DNA from: an uncultured Flavobacteriales bacterium
GTDB lineage: Bacteria; Bacteroidota; Bacteroidia; Flavobacteriales; Schleiferiaceae
Direction of reading: 5' to 3'
Assembly: GCA_903821715.1 (NCBI GenBank)
Contig: CAIJMB010000061.1
Coordinates: forward strand, 1 to 11,762
Length of the DNA: 11,762 nucleotides
In this document: in pieces, positions 7,429 to 11,762 of the stretch
Layout of the letters: every line of letters starts with the position of its first letter
Numbering within the stretch: position 1 is the first letter of the stretch
Notes under the pieces: model-generated
Seen by the model: only the letters and a program-made list of their open reading frames with translations
What the model was told of the DNA's origin: nothing
Databases searched by the model: none
Made by a program: the position numbers and the translations under genes

Positions 7429-7453
7429 CGGGACCCACACGGATTATTAAATT

Positions 7454-7996
7454 ATGGAAGATTCTACGAAGAAGCCAGAGCAGCCTTTGGACGATGTTCA
7501 GTCGGCGCACGATTCAATTGACCCTGCAACGGATTCCGTTGCTCCCGAAATGGAGCGCGATGTAGAGGCAGAAATCCAAGAGCTCAAAGATCAAAACTTG
7601 CGACTTTATGCCGAGTTCGAGAATTTTCGTCGCAGAAACGCCCGCGAACGCCTAGAGCTTATGGCTACTGCTGGCGAAAAAGTCATCAAGGCAGTACTTC
7701 CCATTCTCGATGACTTTGACCGAGCCATGAAAGCCCTCGCCGAAGGACCAGAACGCCAAGGTCTCGCCCTAATTCAGAACAAGCTAGTTGGCGCAATGAA
7801 AGCCGAAGGCCTCAAAGCAATGGATTCAACCGTGGGCCAGCCCTTTGATGTGGAGCGCATGGAGGCAATAACCAATATCCCCGCTCCAAGTCCGGAACTT
7901 GCTGGATGCGTGGTGGATGAACTTGAGACCGGGTACCTTCTCGGAGAAAAAATTATTCGCTACGCGAAAGTAGTAGTGGGCCAAGCCGCCGAATGA
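7454..7996 (+). CDS. grpE: GrpE, nucleotide exchange factor of DnaK
   Basis: Cytoplasmic dimeric co-chaperone that releases ADP from DnaK. The 180 residues contain an acidic, probably disordered N-terminus (1-35), a long coiled-coil helix (about 36-75, with LRLYAEFENFRRRNARER), a four-helix dimer region containing ILDDFDRA, and a C-terminal beta wing (about 130-178) with the family signature from FDVERMEA to LLGEKIIRYAKVVV. The start at 7454 leaves a normal acidic leader. dnaJ begins one base after the stop codon, so the two are translated from one message. The sequence before it is AT-rich (ATTATTAAATT), with no Shine-Dalgarno and no TAnnTTTG match. I see no CIRCE repeat, so HrcA-type control is not supported here. 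Confidence 0.96.
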   Translation: MEDSTKKPEQPLDDVQSAHDSIDPATDSVAPEMERDVEAEIQELKDQNLRLYAEFENFRRRNARERLELMATAGEKVIKAVLPILDDFDRAMKALAEGPERQGLALIQNKLVGAMKAEGLKAMDSTVGQPFDVERMEAITNIPAPSPELAGCVVDELETGYLLGEKIIRYAKVVVGQAAE

Positions 7997-7997
7997 G

Positions 7998-9119
7998 ATG
8001 AGTAAGCGCGACTACTACGAAGTGCTCGGTGTGTCAAAGGGCGCATCCGCAGAAGAGATAAAGAAGGCCTACCGAAAGATGGCCATTCAGTACCACCCTG
8101 ACAAAAATCCGGGTGATGCCGCGGCAGAAGAAAAGTTCAAAGAGGCTGCCGAGGCCTACGAGGTACTCTCGAGCCCTGAAAAACGCCAGAAGTACGACCA
8201 GTTCGGACACCAAGCCTTTGGCACTGGATCCGGCGGATTTGGCGGTGGCGGCATGAATATGGACGACATATTCAGCCACTTTGGCGACATCTTCGGCGAT
8301 GCATTTGGCGGAGCCTTTGGCGGTTTTGGTGGCCGAGGTGGCGGCGGAGCCAATCGCGGTGCCAACCTAAGGGTTCGTGTAAAGCTCAGCCTCGAAGAGA
8401 TCGCCAATGGCGTTGAAAAGAAAATTAAAATTCGACGTGCTGTTCCGGCAGAAGGTCTAACATTTAAAACGTGTGGAACCTGTGGTGGATCTGGTCAAGT
8501 AACCCGCGTACAGAACACGATCTTAGGTCAAATGCGCACCGCTTCAGCCTGTCCGTCGTGCCAGGGCGCAGGCAAAACCATCGACAAGCGCCCCGATGGC
8601 GTAGGTCCTGACGGACTCGAACGCCTTGATGAGGTGGTAAGTGTGAAGATTCCGGCCGGAGTTCAAGATGGTATGCAGCTTCGTGTTCAAGGCAAAGGCA
8701 ACCACGGTCCGGCAGGCGGTCCCGCGGGAGACTTAATCGTTTCGATTGAGGAAGAACCACACGAAGTACTGGTTCGCGAGGGCAACAACCTTCACTTTGA
8801 ACTGCACGTATCGTTTCCGGATGCAGCCTTGGGCACTTCAGTAGAGGTTCCGACGGTTTCAGGCAAAGTGCGAATGAAAATTGATCCCGGAACCCAAAGT
8901 GGCAAAACCTTGCGCCTCAAGGGCAAAGGATTGCCGAGCCTCGAAGGCTACGGCCAAGGAGATCAATTGATTCACGTAGCCGTTTGGACACCTAAGTCAC
9001 TCACAAACGACGAGAAAGAGCTCCTCGAGAAGCTCAACCAGAGCGAGCGATTTCAACCGCGACCTGGAGCTGGAGACAAGAGTTTCTTCGATAAAGTTAA
9101 AGACTTGTTTCAAGGTTAA
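7998..9119 (+). CDS. dnaJ: Molecular chaperone DnaJ (class A Hsp40) with only one zinc centre
   Basis: Co-chaperone that delivers unfolded clients to DnaK and stimulates its ATPase. The J domain (about 1-70) has HPD at 33-35. A Gly/Phe-rich stretch (about 74-117) contains the DIF motifs MDDIF and GDIFGDAF. The client-binding beta domains and the C-terminal dimerisation segment (SFFDKVKDLF) are present, and the length of 373 is normal. The zinc region is unusual. Standard DnaJ has four CxxCxGxG repeats; here only two are seen, CGTCGGSG (159-166) and CPSCQGAG (185-192). Their spacing and the intervening TRVQNTILGQM sequence correspond to repeats 2 and 3. The sites of repeats 1 and 4 are cysteine-free (AVPAEG at 148-153; DKRPDGVGPDGL at 196-207). 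Zinc centre I is therefore absent while centre II is kept. It sits one base after grpE and before a terminator. Confidence 0.96.
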   Translation: MSKRDYYEVLGVSKGASAEEIKKAYRKMAIQYHPDKNPGDAAAEEKFKEAAEAYEVLSSPEKRQKYDQFGHQAFGTGSGGFGGGGMNMDDIFSHFGDIFGDAFGGAFGGFGGRGGGGANRGANLRVRVKLSLEEIANGVEKKIKIRRAVPAEGLTFKTCGTCGGSGQVTRVQNTILGQMRTASACPSCQGAGKTIDKRPDGVGPDGLERLDEVVSVKIPAGVQDGMQLRVQGKGNHGPAGGPAGDLIVSIEEEPHEVLVREGNNLHFELHVSFPDAALGTSVEVPTVSGKVRMKIDPGTQSGKTLRLKGKGLPSLEGYGQGDQLIHVAVWTPKSLTNDEKELLEKLNQSERFQPRPGAGDKSFFDKVKDLFQG

Positions 9120-9142
9120 TCTTGCATCAATACGCTCAATAA

Positions 9143-9168
9143 AAAACGCGGCCCAAGGGCCGCGTTTT
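9143..9168. terminator. Bidirectional Rho-independent terminator between dnaJ and the surface-protein gene
   Basis: AAAACGCGGCCC (9143-9154) is the exact reverse complement of GGGCCGCGTTTT (9157-9168), separated by AA. The realistic fold is a very GC-rich stem with a four-base CAAG loop. An A run precedes it and a T run follows it, so it gives a U tract to transcripts from either side. It lies 23 bases past the dnaJ stop and 20 bases past the stop of the minus-strand gene, serving both converging units. Confidence 0.93.
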
Positions 9169-9188
9169 GCTTTAGATGCCAGACTTTT

Positions 9189-11093
9189 CTAGTATACGAC
9201 GGTAACTGGACCCGCATAGCGTAGGTCGCGCCCACACACGACGAAGAAGTAGTAGGTTCCGCTCGGCAATAGGTTGCCATCGACGTCGGTACCACCCCAT
9301 GTATTGGCATAGGACTCTTGTTCGTAGACCCAAGTGGTTCCCCATCGGTTCATTACGCGCAATGTGCACGCATCGCCAAATAGAACCTCGGAAAGATCTA
9401 GAACATCGTTCTTTCCGTCTCCATTGGGAGTAATCACATTCATTACGTTGGACAGATCCGGGCGTACCTGATCGGGAAGCCAACTCACGAATACCGTATC
9501 AATTCCGCGGCAACCACGGTTGTCGGTAACTATGACGTAATAGGTGGTGCTGTCGGCATGCATGAGCGCCTGCGGATTTTGCTGGCGAGCGTTGTTGAAG
9601 TACACCGGCTGGTCGGCAAACCAATAGTAAGCGGCTCCGCTCGTGACGTCAAGGTGGACGGTATCACCTCGAACAAGCTGGGTATCCTGTGGCGTTGCGG
9701 TCACCGGATAATACCAGTCAAAAACCTGAACCGTATCCCAAAGGGTATCGGGGCAGTAGGCGGATTGAATGATACAGCGCACAGGATACGTACCGGATGT
9801 ATTCCATCGAACGCCTGTAACTAATGGACCCGTGGCACCAAAGGTGTTGGAATTGGATCCAAAATCCCACGAAATCTGGGCGTCTATCGGCGCAGTTCCC
9901 TTGGCTTCAAAGCGGTAATCTTGGACCTCGATGCACGGAACACCCTGCTTATCAATGAAGTAGTCCGGTGCATTCATCACACGAAATACCTCACGAACCG
10001 TATCAGTGCACACAAGACCAGGGTTAATTACCAACGTCACCGTGTAATGCCCCGTATCAGGAAAGGTATACGTCGGAGCGGCCAGGGAGCTCGTATCGTT
10101 CACGCTTGACGTGTCGCCAAAGTCCCAGAAGTAGGTCAGCGCACCAGTGGTCTGAGGTGTAAACGTCAAGGTTCTTCCGTCACAGTACAAACCTGGATCC
10201 TCGAGTTGAGTGACCAAATCTGCTACAGTATTGATGATGCAGTTCGTCACGTTGAACTGGTAGTCGCGGCGCACCGTCGCGACAAATTGACCATTGCGGT
10301 ATTCCGAAACGCAAATACCCACTACGTACTGTCCAATCGTGGTCGCTACACCGGTAATCATTCCGGTATTGGAGTTAATGCTCAACGCAGGGTTGCCCGG
10401 AACAGGCTGGGAAGCCGTGGCGGGAGCAACAAACTGAATAAGGGTGTACGGCGGGGGAGTTGCTGGGTTCGGAGTCGGGTTGCCGGAGGCTCCGCCTGTA
10501 TAAATATCGCAAAACTCATAGAATAGGGAGTCTCCGTCCGCTTCAGTAGCAGACGCGTCAATACTCAGTTGGTCACCCAAGCAGAGTACGATGGGCGGAA
10601 CCGTAGTAAACGCCGGTGCCGTGTTGCAGCTGTTATCCATCGACGGAATCTGCACGGTATACGTGTTTCCGCGCGATCCGGGATTAGTGATGTTCGTAAT
10701 CGTCGAATTCCGGCAGCAACGCTGGTACGAAATCGTGTACCCCCCAGCTACTGGAGGAAGTGTCAAGGTAGTCACGTAGTCCGCGTACTCAGTACAAATG
10801 TTGGGCGGAGTCGTTAAGCAGGGATTACCGGTTCCGGCTGGAACGTTTACCGTTGGCCCCTTAGAGACCGTGGGATTGGTCACAAGCGTTCCGGCGAGGT
10901 TGTACACCGAGAAGTTTACCGTGTTGTCGAATTGGGCGCCGCCCGAAAAGCAGTCACGGTAAATGCGTAGTTTAACTTGGTACTGATTGGTACCCACACA
11001 AGTGTAGGTGATCTCTCCGCCCACGAGGTGGGCGGCGCTCACGGGCAAAACAAACCCCAAAAGGAGCGCCAGAAGCGCGAATAATTTGCGCAT
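9189..11093 (-). CDS. Secreted surface protein with PKD-type domains and T9SS type B sorting domain
   Basis: Predicted cell-surface protein exported through Sec and then the type IX secretion system. The 634 residues contain: a signal peptide (1-20, MRKLFALLALLLGFVLPVSA); a cysteine-rich N-terminal module (about 21-285) with HLVGGEITY, IYRDCF and YQRCCRN; a PKD domain (about 305-357, core FWDFGD); a second PKD-like domain (about 385-457, core SWDFGS); an Ig-like segment (about 460-537); and a C-terminal gliding-motility-associated domain (548-634) with NVITPNGDGKND, NRWG and the ending SGTYYFFVVCGRD. That last domain is the type B sorting signal. There is no catalytic motif, so an adhesin or surface-layer role is inferred. 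Its ATG overlaps the stop of the upstream PorP-like gene (TAATG), suggesting coupled translation and a functional pair. Its ligand is unknown. Confidence 0.9.
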   Translation of the reverse strand: MRKLFALLALLLGFVLPVSAAHLVGGEITYTCVGTNQYQVKLRIYRDCFSGGAQFDNTVNFSVYNLAGTLVTNPTVSKGPTVNVPAGTGNPCLTTPPNICTEYADYVTTLTLPPVAGGYTISYQRCCRNSTITNITNPGSRGNTYTVQIPSMDNSCNTAPAFTTVPPIVLCLGDQLSIDASATEADGDSLFYEFCDIYTGGASGNPTPNPATPPPYTLIQFVAPATASQPVPGNPALSINSNTGMITGVATTIGQYVVGICVSEYRNGQFVATVRRDYQFNVTNCIINTVADLVTQLEDPGLYCDGRTLTFTPQTTGALTYFWDFGDTSSVNDTSSLAAPTYTFPDTGHYTVTLVINPGLVCTDTVREVFRVMNAPDYFIDKQGVPCIEVQDYRFEAKGTAPIDAQISWDFGSNSNTFGATGPLVTGVRWNTSGTYPVRCIIQSAYCPDTLWDTVQVFDWYYPVTATPQDTQLVRGDTVHLDVTSGAAYYWFADQPVYFNNARQQNPQALMHADSTTYYVIVTDNRGCRGIDTVFVSWLPDQVRPDLSNVMNVITPNGDGKNDVLDLSEVLFGDACTLRVMNRWGTTWVYEQESYANTWGGTDVDGNLLPSGTYYFFVVCGRDLRYAGPVTVVY

Positions 11094-11762
11094 TACTGGA
11101 TGACTTTAACCCACAGTTTGCCGCTGTACTGGCCGTTAAGGCTACTTTGGCGGGCAGTCGAAGCTTCTTCGTACGAGCCGAACTTAAGAAGGTAGACGTA
11201 TACCATGTTGTTCTTGGGGTCGCGGAACGTACGGGCACTGATACCTTGTGCTTTCAGCTTTTGAGCCATTTTATCGGCATTTTCTTGCTCGCCGTATACT
11301 CCGGCAGTTACATAGTAGCCCACTGATCCCGGTGCCACGCGATCGGCATAGGCGTCAGCCGAATAGCCGCGGATGCTGCCGTTGGTCACGGCGTTGGCGG
11401 GCGCTGTATTGGGTGTTGCCGTAGTGCGCTGCGCAGCCTGACCACGAACACCTCCACTTTGGGCGCCAGCCTCTTGAAGCTTGAGGGCCGTGGCCTGCGC
11501 AAGCTGCTGTGACTGGGCTTCTAACTGTTTCTTGTTAGAGGCCTCCAATTCTTCTTTGAACTCTTCAAACTTTTCGTTGAGGAGTTTCTCACTGTTTTGA
11601 TCCGCTTGACGCTGCTTGTCTTTAAGACGCTTGATTTCGGCCTCAATTCGGTCGTTGCGCTTGTTATCTCCGAAACGGTAGGTTAGAATGAATTCATTAG
11701 AAACGCCGAGCGCCGTGGCGAACGTATTCGTACTAAAATCATGGGCATAACCTAAGGTCAAC
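11093..11762 (-). CDS. PorP/SprF-type outer-membrane protein fused to coiled coil and SPOR domain, N-terminus beyond the window
   Basis: Only the last ~222 residues are visible; the frame is open to the right edge, so the TTG at 11761-11759 is taken as internal. The first ~31 residues (GYAHDFSTNTFATALGVSNEF, then ILTYRFG) look like the final beta strands of a PorP/SprF barrel, which normally ends in a YRF-type strand. After this comes a charged coiled coil (about 35-97, rich in Glu, Lys and Gln), a Gly/Ala/Thr/Asn-rich linker (about 98-145), and a SPOR domain (about 147-222: YYVTAGVYGEQENADKMAQK ... YVYLLKFGSYEEA ... LWVKVI). SPOR domains bind glycan strands lacking stem peptides. The inferred role is a T9SS substrate partner in the outer membrane tied to peptidoglycan. 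The barrel call rests on a short stretch; SPOR is much firmer. It is coupled to the downstream type B gene by TAATG. Confidence 0.75.
   Translation of the reverse strand, partial: LTLGYAHDFSTNTFATALGVSNEFILTYRFGDNKRNDRIEAEIKRLKDKQRQADQNSEKLLNEKFEEFKEELEASNKKQLEAQSQQLAQATALKLQEAGAQSGGVRGQAAQRTTATPNTAPANAVTNGSIRGYSADAYADRVAPGSVGYYVTAGVYGEQENADKMAQKLKAQGISARTFRDPKNNMVYVYLLKFGSYEEASTARQSSLNGQYSGKLWVKVIQ

Noticed and set aside
7429..7453. CIRCE/HrcA operator or heat-shock promoter before grpE
   Set aside because: I looked for the TTAGCACTC-GAGTGCTAA pair and for a TAnnTTTG element and found neither; the region is only AT-rich.
8225..8350. Tandem repeat suspected from the GGC/GGT/TTT-rich stretch in dnaJ
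   Set aside because: This is the Gly/Phe-rich linker of DnaJ; the DNA repetition follows from amino-acid composition and has no fixed unit.
9558..10817. Several plus-strand open frames opposite the type B surface-protein gene
   Set aside because: They are short overlapping frames without start context, antisense to a continuous 634-residue protein with clear PKD and sorting domains.
11759..11761. TTG as the start codon of the right-edge minus-strand gene
   Set aside because: The frame stays open to the window edge and begins in the middle of a beta-barrel-like segment with no signal peptide, so the gene must start outside the window.

Overview
The window reads as a chromosomal segment of a Bacteroidota bacterium, most likely a gliding or surface-adhesive member of Flavobacteriales (a Schleiferiaceae/Cryomorphaceae-like lineage is a guess). 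The reasons are: Bacteroidota-type ribosomal proteins; a DUF4290 gene next to murA; type IX secretion (T9SS) proteins (a type B C-terminal domain and a PorP/SprF barrel end); two TAnnTTTG-type -7 promoter elements; and no obvious Shine-Dalgarno sequences before the start codons. Base composition looks roughly balanced by eye. Nearly all of the window is coding, and no non-coding stretch exceeds about 170 bases.

Layout. (1) Positions 1-2271, minus strand: the str operon rpsL-rpsG-fusA, with fusA cut by the left edge. (2) Positions 2272-2443: a divergent promoter region with one TAnnTTTG element on each strand. (3) Positions 2444-7362, plus strand: a tight run of pcrA/uvrD helicase, DUF4290 and murA (gaps of 1-2 bases), then a secreted TlpA-like thioredoxin 23 bases later, closed by a hairpin terminator. 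(4) Positions 7454-9119, plus strand: grpE-dnaJ. (5) Positions 9143-9168: a strong bidirectional terminator between converging transcripts. (6) Positions 9189-11762, minus strand: a PorP/SprF barrel fused to a coiled coil and a SPOR domain (cut by the right edge), coupled by a TAATG stop/start overlap to a 634-residue secreted protein with PKD-type domains and a T9SS type B sorting domain.

How the genes work together. Most are housekeeping: translation, DNA repair helicase, peptidoglycan precursor synthesis, periplasmic thiol chemistry and the DnaK co-chaperones. The accessory part is the right-hand pair, which looks like an exported surface protein with its own outer-membrane partner. The SPOR domain suggests that the partner is also held to peptidoglycan.

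I found no mobile element, CRISPR array, tRNA or rRNA, and no wholly new system. The points most worth a second look are the PorP-coiled coil-SPOR fusion, a MurA with Asp in place of the catalytic Cys (predicting fosfomycin insensitivity), and a DnaJ that keeps only one of its two zinc centres.
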